Assembly (NCBI GenBank): GCA_000405605.1
Contig: ASPA01000007.1
Location: 1 to 16,917 of the forward strand
DNA length: 16,917 bases
Source: Atribacteria bacterium SCGC AAA255-G05
GTDB lineage: Bacteria > Atribacterota > Phoenicimicrobiia > Phoenicimicrobiales > Phoenicimicrobiaceae
Direction of reading: 5' to 3'
Shown here: in pieces, positions 1 to 7,512 of the stretch
Numbering within the stretch: position 1 is the first letter of the stretch
How the letters are laid out: every line of letters begins with the position of its first letter
The notes under the pieces: model-generated
Told to the model about the DNA's origin: nothing
Database searches by the model: none
Seen by the model: the letters and a program-made list of their open reading frames with translations, nothing else
Translations under genes and position numbers: made by a program

Positions 1-95
1 TGGGGCTATGGCCTCCACCCCGGGGACCACCTCTGATTGCATGATGGCATATTTAAGAGAGGACTGTTTTATAGTAGAACCGACTAATCCCCTGC
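1..95 (+). repeat. Inverted copy of an internal AtuA gene segment
   Basis: These 95 bases match the reverse complement of 16415-16509 exactly; identity stops abruptly after base 95. Read on the plus strand they encode part of the AtuA-family protein in frame, including GAMASTPGTTSDC and EPTNP, then two leucines and a TAA stop at 98-100. The copy starts at the first base of the window, so its true left extent is unknown. Perfect identity with no synonymous drift argues against an old duplicated gene. It fits a very recent event or a chimeric contig end. Confidence 0.95.
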
Positions 96-167
96 TTTAA
101 CATATCCTTTTTTATCCTGTAAATTCCATATCGCTTCCAGATAATCTTCCATATTTCGAGTAGTCAT
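84..167 (-). pseudogene. N-terminal fragment of a DtxR/MntR-family metal-dependent repressor
   Basis: An ATG at 167 opens a frame reading MTTRNMEDYLEAIWNL followed by QDKKGYVK. This closely resembles the start of manganese/iron-dependent repressors such as Bacillus MntR (MTTPSMEDYIEQIYML, then EEKGYARVSDIA, as I remember it). That segment is helix 1 and the beginning of the winged helix-turn-helix. The frame then reads A-G-D and hits a stop at 84-86, because from base 95 leftward the DNA is the inverted AtuA copy. About 110-200 further residues normally expected are missing. A purine-rich ribosome binding site (AAGGGAAG) lies about 10 bases upstream of the ATG. The fragment has its own promoter and a DtxR-type operator, so it is the start of a separate transcription unit. 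Family assignment is firm from the N-terminus; whether the gene is really broken in the cell or only in the assembly cannot be told. Confidence 0.75.
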
Positions 168-244
168 TTAGTTTTTACTTCCCTTCTTTACCATTCTTAA
201 TCTTATTTAAAATTATTTTCTATTTATAAGTCTCCCTATCATTA

Positions 245-258
245 TTAGGTATGCCTAA
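245..258. promoter_or_regulatory. DtxR-family-type operator
   Basis: TTAGGTATGCCTAA is a palindrome with TTAGG and CCTAA arms, the half-sites typical of DtxR/IdeR-type operators. It lies just downstream of the proposed -10 element of the DtxR-like gene, about where transcription would begin. It is therefore well placed for autorepression by metal-bound repressor. The motif match is seen directly; the binding is inferred. Confidence 0.6.
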
Positions 259-267
259 CTTTATTAA

Positions 268-296
268 ATAATATCATGGGCTTGTAAAAATTGCAA
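268..296 (-). promoter_or_regulatory. Probable sigma70-type promoter of the DtxR-like gene
   Basis: On the minus strand TTGCAA (291-296) and TATTAT (268-273) are separated by exactly 17 bases. Each hexamer is close to the TTGACA and TATAAT consensus. Transcription would start near 261, about 95 bases upstream of the ATG at 167, and pass through the operator at 245-258. The promoter lies between the terminator that closes the AOR/ThiS unit and the DtxR-like start. Confidence 0.5.
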
Positions 297-308
297 GAGG
301 TAGGATAC

Positions 309-341
309 AAAAAAAGCAGGAGGCCAAAGCCTCCTGCTTTT
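309..341 (-). terminator. Strong intrinsic terminator after the AOR/ThiS unit
   Basis: A perfect 9-bp GC-rich stem (GCAGGAGGC at 316-324 and GCCTCCTGC at 329-337) closes a 4-base loop. On the minus strand it is followed by seven U residues (309-315), and on the plus strand by four (338-341). It lies about 50 bases past the ThiS-like stop codon and would end transcription arriving from the right. It may work in both directions. Confidence 0.9.
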
Positions 342-388
342 AATCATCTACGCTAACCAAATTAGAATCAATTACATTAAAAAATTTA

Positions 389-586
389 TTATCCGCCGGC
401 AATTGAATGGATTACCTGGACGTCGTCTCCATCCATAATCAAAGTATTTTGGTATTTTTCCTTGGGAATATATTTACCGTTAACTTTTACCATTATTAAA
501 GGAAAGGAATATTTACATTTTTTCAGCAGAAGATCAACAGTTAAATTCTTTTCCCATTCTCTATCTCTTCCATTTACTTTAATCAT
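389..586 (-). CDS. ThiS/MoaD-like sulfur carrier protein
   Basis: A 65-residue protein of the ubiquitin-like ThiS/MoaD superfamily. It has a short beta-grasp-sized chain, a central VKVNGKYIPKEKY strand-turn segment, a DGDDVQVIHSIAGG tail, and the C-terminal Gly-Gly that is adenylated and thiocarboxylated in sulfur carriers. Its ATG overlaps the stop codon of the AOR gene by four bases (ATGA), so the two are translationally coupled; I see no strong ribosome binding site of its own. Small ThiS/MoaD-like proteins next to AOR genes are a recurrent arrangement, presumably supplying the dithiolene sulfur of the tungstopterin/molybdopterin cofactor. A thiamine role (ThiS) is less likely, because no thiamine gene is nearby. 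The cognate activating enzyme (MoeB/ThiF type) is not in the window. Confidence 0.85.
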   Translation of the reverse strand: MIKVNGRDREWEKNLTVDLLLKKCKYSFPLIMVKVNGKYIPKEKYQNTLIMDGDDVQVIHSIAGG

Positions 587-2748
587 GACTGATATTTTTT
601 CACCAACTCTAGTATTTCTGGAAAATCTATCTTTAATTTTATAATATTTTCTAAAGTAGGTACACCATTAGAACTCCAACCCCGACGTTCATAAACAGCG
701 TCACAGAGTTTCTGATATTGTTCTTCCCGGTAATCTCTCAGAGTTTTTATTTTCTCCTCAGTTGTTTTGTCTTTGATATCAAAATTAACTATCTCTTGAA
801 GTTGCTGATCGTAAAGTTCCCTGCGTGATTCGTATTCTTCGGCTGTTACCGGTCCTACAGCTCGATAGGGAATTATGTCATGTTCACGTGTCCCAAAACC
901 CATCTTCAAATTAAATATTCTCTGGAGATTATGAACTCTTTCAGACTGTAAAATTAATTCTTCAGGCGTAAGTTGTTTACCGGTAACTCCCTCGAAAAGC
1001 CAGCAGTAATTTTCCAAATGTTCGGGAACTTTTGCGGCCTCCATTCCATGATATTTCTGTTTGTTGTCTTCCGGCTCAATATCATTCCAGGGCAATTTGC
1101 AAAGGCCCACCAGTGAAAACCAGGTACGGAATAAAGAAAAATAACGTATAGCAGCTGCCTTATCTTCAAAAGTAGGAATCTGGTTATTGACTTGATCCAT
1201 AAAGATAAGCCAGTTTTCATCGTGCTGAGGACCTTTATTAGCCATACCATACCCTCCCTGCTGGGCTAAAGATTCTTTGGTTACATATTCAGAAAATTCC
1301 ATCCCCTTACATTCCATGCCGATATCCTGTAAAAATTCTGCATCTGCCCCATATTTTTCTACCAATATTTTTTTTATCTGTCTAATTCCTAAGCCAGCAA
1401 TTTTACCGAATCCTTTTCCTTCTGCCATTTGGTGAATTAATTCTAAAGCTGCTTTTATATTTCCAAAGTTAAGTTCTAAACCTTCAGTAATTTCTTTATT
1501 TATTATATTATTTTCGTAACACTCCATAAGAAAAGCCATAGTGGTACTGACTCCGATAGTATCCATTCCATAATTATCACAATAAAAATTGGCTTCTAAA
1601 ACAAAATCAGGGTCAAAACATCCGCAATTTCCTCCAAATCCGGCAGTAGTTTCATACTCCGGTCCATCCACCAGAACTTTTTCTCCTTTTAAAGGTCCGG
1701 TTGATAATTCAAAACCATCTACTGCATGAGCACAACGCATAGCGCAGCCCATCCAACAGGAATCGCCTGCCTGATTCTGGGTCATACGCTGATGCCATAT
1801 CTTATTTTCAATTTTAAAAGCATCAGGATGTGAACCAAATTTAAAATTATGGACGGGTAAGCAATTATAATTCTGCATATGATCCAATAAGTTAACCGTC
1901 CCTGTTTCTCGCATTCCGTTTTGGATATGGTCTAATTTCGATATTTCTTTGGTTAATCTTTGTCCGGCTTTTTTGAGAAGCTCGGGATAGGCTGCATTAT
2001 TAGAGCCTGCGTTTACCCCGGAATATTTCGTAACGATTGCTAAAATTTTCTTATCCCGGAAGACGCTTCCTGTTCCTCCACGCCCCGCCTGTTTAATCCG
2101 AACTTTCTTGCGGCGCACATCATACCAGGTGACATTTAAAATCCCTAAGTTGGTATTTTCTGCCCCCCTTCCGGAAGAAACAATACTAAGATTTCTTTTA
2201 TCTTTTTCATCATCAGCATATTTTTCGGTAAGTTTTTCAATAAGTAAATAAGTATCTGAATTTATTCCCGGAACCTCTTCAATAACAACTTTTCCCTTAT
2301 TTCCATCAATAAAAATAATCACATCTTCTTTGGCTTTGTCTTGAATTTCTAAAAGGTCCCAACCGGAAAATTTTAAAAAAGGAGCAAGATACCCTCCTAC
2401 ATTATTATCATTAACTGTCCCGGTCTCCGGTGAAAGAGTTACTACGTGAGTCTTGCCGGTACCGGAATATTGAGTAACCCCGCAAATAGGTCCGGTGCAG
2501 AAGATTATTTCATTTTCAGGGTCGTTCCATTTTGTATTTGAGGAAACGGCATTCCATAAATACCATATACCGTAACCACGTCCTCCGGTGAAAGTTTCTT
2601 TCGCCTCAAGGTCGATGGGTTTTTCTTCAATCTTATTTTCTGAAAGGTTAATGTATAAACGTCTATCAGTATAACCTTTTTCAACTTTTCCCGGTTCAAA
2701 TTCAAAAGATGTTAATAATTTTTGATTATCTTTATTTTCTTTCGACAT
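583..2748 (-). CDS. Aldehyde:ferredoxin oxidoreductase family protein (tungsten/molybdenum enzyme)
   Basis: A cytoplasmic 721-residue AOR-family protein, expected to oxidise an aldehyde to a carboxylic acid with ferredoxin as electron acceptor. The N-terminal AOR domain has the GGRGYG motif (residues 55-60) and glycine-rich pterin-contacting stretches (GTGKT near 98, AGRGGTGSVF near 221-230). The cysteines for the 4Fe-4S cluster appear as C331, C335 and C339 (DSCWMGCAMRC) plus C550 (VGLCKLPW). The first spacing is C-x3-C, whereas classical AORs have C-x2-C-x3-C. At 721 residues it is longer than the roughly 600 of typical AORs, with a helical C-terminal extension. The ATG at 2748 follows GGAGGGAGAAGG. 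The gene is coupled to the ThiS/MoaD-like gene and lies downstream of a transporter, aminotransferase and saccharopine dehydrogenase-like genes, so an amino-acid-derived semialdehyde is a plausible substrate (inference). The family is certain; the substrate is not. Confidence 0.93.
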   Translation of the reverse strand: MSKENKDNQKLLTSFEFEPGKVEKGYTDRRLYINLSENKIEEKPIDLEAKETFTGGRGYGIWYLWNAVSSNTKWNDPENEIIFCTGPICGVTQYSGTGKTHVVTLSPETGTVNDNNVGGYLAPFLKFSGWDLLEIQDKAKEDVIIFIDGNKGKVVIEEVPGINSDTYLLIEKLTEKYADDEKDKRNLSIVSSGRGAENTNLGILNVTWYDVRRKKVRIKQAGRGGTGSVFRDKKILAIVTKYSGVNAGSNNAAYPELLKKAGQRLTKEISKLDHIQNGMRETGTVNLLDHMQNYNCLPVHNFKFGSHPDAFKIENKIWHQRMTQNQAGDSCWMGCAMRCAHAVDGFELSTGPLKGEKVLVDGPEYETTAGFGGNCGCFDPDFVLEANFYCDNYGMDTIGVSTTMAFLMECYENNIINKEITEGLELNFGNIKAALELIHQMAEGKGFGKIAGLGIRQIKKILVEKYGADAEFLQDIGMECKGMEFSEYVTKESLAQQGGYGMANKGPQHDENWLIFMDQVNNQIPTFEDKAAAIRYFSLFRTWFSLVGLCKLPWNDIEPEDNKQKYHGMEAAKVPEHLENYCWLFEGVTGKQLTPEELILQSERVHNLQRIFNLKMGFGTREHDIIPYRAVGPVTAEEYESRRELYDQQLQEIVNFDIKDKTTEEKIKTLRDYREEQYQKLCDAVYERRGWSSNGVPTLENIIKLKIDFPEILELVKKYQS

Positions 2749-2781
2749 TAATTCCTTCTCCCTCCATTAACTTTTAACAAA

Positions 2782-2798
2782 ATTACAGGTTTTGTAAT
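2782..2798. promoter_or_regulatory. Operator-like palindrome upstream of the AOR gene
   Basis: ATTACA and TGTAAT arms separated by five bases lie about 35 bases upstream of the AOR start codon. On the minus strand the palindrome is preceded by TTGAAA and contains TAATTT, 16 bases apart, which could be a weak promoter. The palindrome would then occupy the spacer and -10 region. Nothing identifies the regulator. Confidence 0.3.
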
Positions 2799-2843
2799 AT
2801 ATTTCAAAAAATTATTTTCATTAAATTTTACCACATAACACTA

Positions 2844-2891
2844 AATGAAGCCACCTTGTCTTTTTTAAAACTAAAACAAGATGGCTTCATT
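2844..2891. terminator. Hairpin between the NhaC-family and AOR genes, possible terminator
   Basis: Two 16-base arms (AATGAAGCCACCTTGT and ACAAGATGGCTTCATT) pair with a single mismatch around a 16-base loop. On the plus strand the hairpin is followed by a strong T tract (2890-2900). On the minus strand, the direction of the genes, the tail is only UUUAGUGUU. It lies about 35 bases past the NhaC-family stop and may partly end that transcript, making the AOR/ThiS pair a separate or attenuated unit. Confidence 0.55.
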
Positions 2892-2923
2892 TTTTATTTT
2901 ACTGATACAAAACTAAATATTCT

Positions 2924-4603
2924 TTAAACTTCTTTTACCTCCTTCACCTTAAGTTCAGGCAAAGGAAAGGAAATTCCAGCTGATTTTGCAGATATTGATG
3001 AAAATAGGTAAAGTAAAATTAGCACTAATATTAATCCTAAAGGCAATACTAAACCTACTGACATACCATTTCCTGCCAGAAGATAACCTAATATAGCAAC
3101 TCCGGCAGCAGTGAGGGCATAAGGTATCTGAGTCTTAACATGATCCATATGGTCAGAACCGGAGAACATTGAAGACATAATAGTCGTATCAGAAAGCGGT
3201 GAACAATGGTCTCCCATAACCGAACCGGTTAATACTGCAGATATACCCAAAGGCAAAGGTACGCCCAAAGCTAAGGCCAAAGGAACAGCAATAGGCATTG
3301 CTATGGCCATAGTCCCCCAGGAAGTGCCGGTAGCAAAGGAAATAACATTACAGATTAAAAACATAACCATCGGTAGTAAAACCGGAGAAATAACTCCTTT
3401 AACAGCATCTACCACGTAAGGAGCAGTTCCTATACTGTCACTAACACTACCTATTGACCAGGCAGAAATTAAGATTAAGTTAGCTAAAACCATCATCTTT
3501 GCTCCATCTAAAAAAGCATCCATCATCTCGGCCAAAGTTCCAATTCCCTGAGCTTTATACATGAATATAGCTGTGATTACAGCAAACATAGCTCCCCATA
3601 AAAGGGCAGTCATAGCGTCGGCATCAGAAATTGCAGAAGTAAATGATTCAGCGGAAGTACCTCCACCAGTCCACCACATTCCAAACATGCTAACTGCCAC
3701 CAGGACTATGATAGGCACTACCATATTAACAGTCTTCCGGGGTGCGTCTTCTAATACTTTTAATTTACTTCCACCAGAAAGTGGGATTGCACCGTCCGCA
3801 AAGACTTTACCAGTGGTTCTTGTTCGATGTTCGGCTTTTAACATAGGTCCGTAATCTCTTTGAGATAGGGCTATGGCCAGGACCAATATTATAGCAAAGA
3901 TGCTGTAGAATCGATAAGGTATTGATTGTAAAAAGATGGTGTAAGGAGATAAAGTTACCGAAGTACCTTCTAAAGCATCACCAATAAGTCCAACTTCATA
4001 TCCAACCCAGGTAGAAATCAGGGCTATAGAGGCTACCGGTGCAGCGGTGGAATCGACAATGTAAGAAAATTTTTCTCGAGAAATCCCCAATTTATCGGTT
4101 ACCGGCATAAAGGCATTACCTACTACTGCGGTATTAGCATAATCATCAAAGAAAATTATTAAACCGAAAAGCCAAGCAGTAAATTGCCCGCCACGAGCAC
4201 TTTTTACTTTATCAGTGATACTTTTTACAAAGGCTTGAGCACCGCCAGAAAGATAGATTAAACCGATAAGTCCACCGATTACGAAGTCAAATAATAAGAT
4301 GGTGGCATTCCAACTGTCAGCAGTATTTTCTACCAGATAACCCAAAGTTTTAGTAACACCGCCTAAGGGATTCCAACCTGTCAGGATGGTAGCACCTACC
4401 CATATACCGATAAATAGAGAAGCTAAAACTTGTTTAGTTAAAAAACAAAGAACAATGGCTACCAATGCTGGCAATAGAGATAGAAATCCGTAAGTTTTTT
4501 CTACTTCTTCTTCAACAGCCAAAGCCATTCCGGATAATATAAAGAACATAAATATCATCAAAGTCAATAATAATAAACCCTTATAATTCTTCCAGTGATA
4601 CAT
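2924..4603 (-). CDS. NhaC-family Na+/H+ antiporter-like transporter
   Basis: A 559-residue integral membrane protein. A short positive N-terminus and a long hydrophobic segment ending in GMALA before VEEE (about residues 9-29) look like a signal peptide or first membrane helix. Many further hydrophobic segments follow, including ones near residues 42-75, 102-120, 143-165, 228-246, 292-310, 333-349, 402-424 and 505-540. Family landmarks are FFDDYANT (about 151-158), TGTSWG (425-430) and GDHCSPLSDTTIMSS (464-478), typical of NhaC proteins. The ATG at 4603 follows AAGGAGGGTG. NhaC relatives exchange sodium for protons or for organic solutes, and one branch (LysW) was proposed as a lysine transporter because lysine riboswitches precede it. 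This gene is the fourth downstream of a lysine riboswitch, so amino acid uptake or export is a reasonable alternative to pure ion exchange (inference). Confidence 0.92.
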   Translation of the reverse strand: MYHWKNYKGLLLLTLMIFMFFILSGMALAVEEEVEKTYGFLSLLPALVAIVLCFLTKQVLASLFIGIWVGATILTGWNPLGGVTKTLGYLVENTADSWNATILLFDFVIGGLIGLIYLSGGAQAFVKSITDKVKSARGGQFTAWLFGLIIFFDDYANTAVVGNAFMPVTDKLGISREKFSYIVDSTAAPVASIALISTWVGYEVGLIGDALEGTSVTLSPYTIFLQSIPYRFYSIFAIILVLAIALSQRDYGPMLKAEHRTRTTGKVFADGAIPLSGGSKLKVLEDAPRKTVNMVVPIIVLVAVSMFGMWWTGGGTSAESFTSAISDADAMTALLWGAMFAVITAIFMYKAQGIGTLAEMMDAFLDGAKMMVLANLILISAWSIGSVSDSIGTAPYVVDAVKGVISPVLLPMVMFLICNVISFATGTSWGTMAIAMPIAVPLALALGVPLPLGISAVLTGSVMGDHCSPLSDTTIMSSMFSGSDHMDHVKTQIPYALTAAGVAILGYLLAGNGMSVGLVLPLGLILVLILLYLFSSISAKSAGISFPLPELKVKEVKEV

Positions 4604-4691
4604 TTTTTAATTCACCCTCCTTAATTTAAAAATAAAAATTTTTCAAAACTTAATTATGGCTGATCTGTTGAGTATTTTTTACCCTTCTATA

Positions 4692-6017
4692 TCACCCCCT
4701 GTCTTTAATTTTTTGACTTAAGACTTCGTCCAAATTCGGTCTACCAATTTCCTGCAAATCATATTTTACTCTTACTGATTTCTTATTTATTTTAATAATT
4801 CGGGACAAATCAATGGGAGTACCAATGATTACCATGTCGCAATCAACAGCATTTATGGTATCTTCCAGTTCTTGAGTTTGTTTTTTCCCATATCCCATTG
4901 CAGGCAATAATGTCCCTATTTCAGGATATTTTGTATAAGTATCTTTGATAGTTCCCACTGCGTAAGGTCGGGGATCTATAATTTCTTTAGCTCCAAATTT
5001 TTGAGCGGCTACCACTCCGGCACCAAATTTCATTTCTCCATGAGTTAAAGTAGGACCGTCCTCAACTACCAGCACCCTTTTACCTCTAATAAGTTCGGAA
5101 TGGTCTACAGTAAGAGGGGAAGCAGCCTCTACCACTATCGCATTTGGGGCTAATTTATGAATATTCTCTCTAAGTAAATTTATTTTATCCGGAGCAGCAG
5201 TATCTATTTTATTAATTACTACAACGTCTGCCATTCTGAGATTAGCTTCTCCGGGATAATAGCTCATTTCGTGTCCTACTCGGTGGGGGTCGGTGACTAC
5301 AATATGTAAATCCGGCTTATAAAAAGGTAAGTCGTTATTCCCTCCGTCCCAAAGAATTATATCAGCTTCTTCTTCCGCTCTTTTTATTATTTCCTGATAA
5401 TCTACTCCGGCATAAAGTATATTCCCTCTATCAATATGAGGCTCATATTCTTCCCTCTCTTCGATAGTACAATTATAACGATCTAAATCGGCATAGGTCT
5501 CATATCTTTGCCAGATCTGCTCTCTAAGGTCACCATAGGGCATAGGATGCCTGATTATAGCAATTTTATATCCCCTCTCTTTTAATATTTCACTAACCCT
5601 ACGAGTAGTTTGGCTTTTCCCGCAACCGGTGCGTACTGCACATATTGAGACTACCGGAACCTTAGACTTTAACATAGTGTTCTTTGGTCCCATTAATCTA
5701 AAGTCAGCGCCATTGGCTAACACGATTGATGCTTTATCCATAACATATTGATGGGGAAGGTCACTATAAGCTAAAATTACCTGATTTATTTCATTTTTTT
5801 TAATTAGATTTGGTAAATCTTCTTCTAAATAAATCGGTATTCCTTTGGGATATAAAGGGCCGGAAAGTTCAACAGGATACTTTCTACCTGCGATATCCGG
5901 GATTTGAGTAGCGGTAAAGGCAACTACCTCGTAATTTGAATTATTTCTAAAATATACATTGAAGTTGTGAAAATCTCTCCCAGCAGCTCCCATTATAATG
6001 ACTTTAATTTTACTCAC
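4692..6017 (-). CDS. Cyclic 2,3-diphosphoglycerate synthetase-like P-loop GTPase/ATPase
   Basis: A 441-residue protein of the family annotated as cyclic 2,3-diphosphoglycerate synthetase or simply GTPase. An N-terminal Rossmann-like part (IIMGAAGRDFHNFN, residues 7-20) is followed by a P-loop domain with VRTGCGKSQTT (128-138), WDGGNNDLPF (223-232), TDPHRVGHE (242-250) and the guanine-type NKID motif (269-272). The predicted start is GTG, preceded by AGGAGG at a good distance. In methanogens and other thermophilic archaea the founding enzyme makes the thermoprotectant cyclic diphosphoglycerate. Bacterial homologues often sit in amino acid catabolic clusters and their reaction is not known. Here the gene lies 85 bases after an aminotransferase gene and 88 bases before an NhaC-family gene, probably in the riboswitch-led unit. 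The family is secure; its job in this operon is unknown. Confidence 0.88.
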   Translation of the reverse strand: MSKIKVIIMGAAGRDFHNFNVYFRNNSNYEVVAFTATQIPDIAGRKYPVELSGPLYPKGIPIYLEEDLPNLIKKNEINQVILAYSDLPHQYVMDKASIVLANGADFRLMGPKNTMLKSKVPVVSICAVRTGCGKSQTTRRVSEILKERGYKIAIIRHPMPYGDLREQIWQRYETYADLDRYNCTIEEREEYEPHIDRGNILYAGVDYQEIIKRAEEEADIILWDGGNNDLPFYKPDLHIVVTDPHRVGHEMSYYPGEANLRMADVVVINKIDTAAPDKINLLRENIHKLAPNAIVVEAASPLTVDHSELIRGKRVLVVEDGPTLTHGEMKFGAGVVAAQKFGAKEIIDPRPYAVGTIKDTYTKYPEIGTLLPAMGYGKKQTQELEDTINAVDCDMVIIGTPIDLSRIIKINKKSVRVKYDLQEIGRPNLDEVLSQKIKDRG

Positions 6018-6102
6018 TGAAAATTCCTCCTATAATACTATTTTACTTATTCGACGTAACTTTTTAAATTCCTCTTTTTTTATTTATTTTTTTTAAATTT
6101 TT

Positions 6103-7407
6103 TTAAATTTTAGCTATCGCCCTCTCCAATACATTTAAGGCCTCATCTAACTGCTCATCGGTAATCTCGAGTGAGACCAACATTCTAAGAAGGTTTTTGT
6201 TGATTCCGGCAGTGGGGACAAACACACCATTTTTGATGCACTCCTGGACAATCCGGGCTGTTTCCTGAGGGGCAGGTTCTTTGGTTTTTTGGTCTTTTAC
6301 CAATTCTATAGCCATCATCGCTCCTATGCCATGAACATCTCCTACTATAGGATATTTATCTTTCATCTGAAGGAAGCGTTCTTTTAATCTTTCTCCGATC
6401 TTTAGCGCCCTGTCTAAGAGGTGTTCCTCTTCTATGATATTTATCACTTCCAGGGCTGCTCTACAGGCTAGCGGGTTACCTACGTAGGTTCCCCCGATAC
6501 ATCCTCCGGGGAGGGTATCGGTAATCTCTTTTTTGGCAATCACTGCCGAAAGGGGCAAGCCGGCAGCTAAAGATTTGGCCAGACAGATGATGTCCGGTTC
6601 TATATCCCAATTTTCTATGGCAAAAAACTTTCCGGTTCGGCCTATACCGCTCTGAATCTCATCGGTAACAAGTAAGATTCCGTATTTCTTGGTCAGTTTT
6701 CTTAAGTATTCTAAAAATCCCTCCTGGGGGACATTAAATCCTCCTTCTCCCTGGATAGGTTCAACCACGATAGCGGCAACAGAGTCAGGGGTTACAGTGT
6801 TAGTAAGTATCTTTTCGAAATTTTCCAGGTTAGCCATGGGATGAGAGGGACTGGGGAAGGGTAAGCGGTATATCTCGGGTGCAAAGGGTCCGAAGTGGTA
6901 CTTGTAAGGCATAGCCTTATGGGTCATAGTCATAGTTAGAAGAGTGCGGCCGTGGAAGGCATTTTCAAAGACAATAATAGCCGGTCTCCTGGTATAAGCC
7001 CGGGCAATCTTTACCGCATTTTCAACTGCTTCTGCACCGGAGTTAAAAAAGGCGGCTGCCTTGGGGGTATCCCCGGGGGCTAACTCTACCAGTTTCTCGG
7101 CTAGTTCTACCAGAGATTCATAGGGGACCGCGGTAAAATCGGTATGCAGGTATTTTTCTGCCTGATCTTTAACCGCAGCTACCACTTTCTTGTGGGTATG
7201 CCCTACGGCCAGACATCCCCAACCGCCGGTTAAGTCGATAAACTGATTACCGTCTACGTCGGTAACCAAGGCTCCCTCACCGTGGGCGATATAACAGGGG
7301 GAGAGGGAACTGCCCATAGGTTTGGCGATATATTTTTCTCTCCTTTTAGCTATTTCCTGAGATTTTGGTCCGGGTAAACTGGTTTTAAGGGAAATAAATT
7401 TGGTCAT
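6103..7407 (-). CDS. Class III PLP-dependent aminotransferase (GabT/lysine aminotransferase-like)
   Basis: A complete 434-residue class III (ornithine/4-aminobutyrate type) aminotransferase. NSGAEAVENA (122-131) and FHGRT (151-155) contact the cofactor. EPIQGEGG (216-223) and DEIQSG (249-254) hold the aspartate that binds the pyridine nitrogen, and Lys278 in LAKSLAAGLPL is the Schiff-base lysine. Such enzymes move the terminal amino group of an omega-amino acid (4-aminobutyrate, 5-aminovalerate, ornithine, lysine) to 2-oxoglutarate, giving a semialdehyde. The ATG follows AAAGGAGATATAATTAC. It is the second gene after a lysine riboswitch, which makes lysine or a lysine-derived omega-amino acid a good candidate (inference). 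Hand counts of six 60-base lines give about 43-60% GC, clearly above the neighbouring genes, hinting at recent acquisition. Confidence 0.92.
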   Translation of the reverse strand: MTKFISLKTSLPGPKSQEIAKRREKYIAKPMGSSLSPCYIAHGEGALVTDVDGNQFIDLTGGWGCLAVGHTHKKVVAAVKDQAEKYLHTDFTAVPYESLVELAEKLVELAPGDTPKAAAFFNSGAEAVENAVKIARAYTRRPAIIVFENAFHGRTLLTMTMTHKAMPYKYHFGPFAPEIYRLPFPSPSHPMANLENFEKILTNTVTPDSVAAIVVEPIQGEGGFNVPQEGFLEYLRKLTKKYGILLVTDEIQSGIGRTGKFFAIENWDIEPDIICLAKSLAAGLPLSAVIAKKEITDTLPGGCIGGTYVGNPLACRAALEVINIIEEEHLLDRALKIGERLKERFLQMKDKYPIVGDVHGIGAMMAIELVKDQKTKEPAPQETARIVQECIKNGVFVPTAGINKNLLRMLVSLEITDEQLDEALNVLERAIAKI

Positions 7408-7512
7408 GTAATTATATCTCCTTTATTTTTATATTTAAATTCAATAAAATGATCTTCCAAAATTCACAGTATATTATTTTTAAATAACTACTCATACTCA
7501 ATTTAAATCTTA

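Noticed and set aside
1..100. A second, truncated AtuA-family gene on the plus strand
   Set aside because: The sequence is 100% identical to the internal gene and stops abruptly at base 95, so it is better explained as an inverted duplicate or chimeric end than an independent gene.
389..586. ThiS of thiamine biosynthesis
   Set aside because: No thi genes are present; the overlap with an AOR gene favours a molybdopterin/tungstopterin sulfur carrier.
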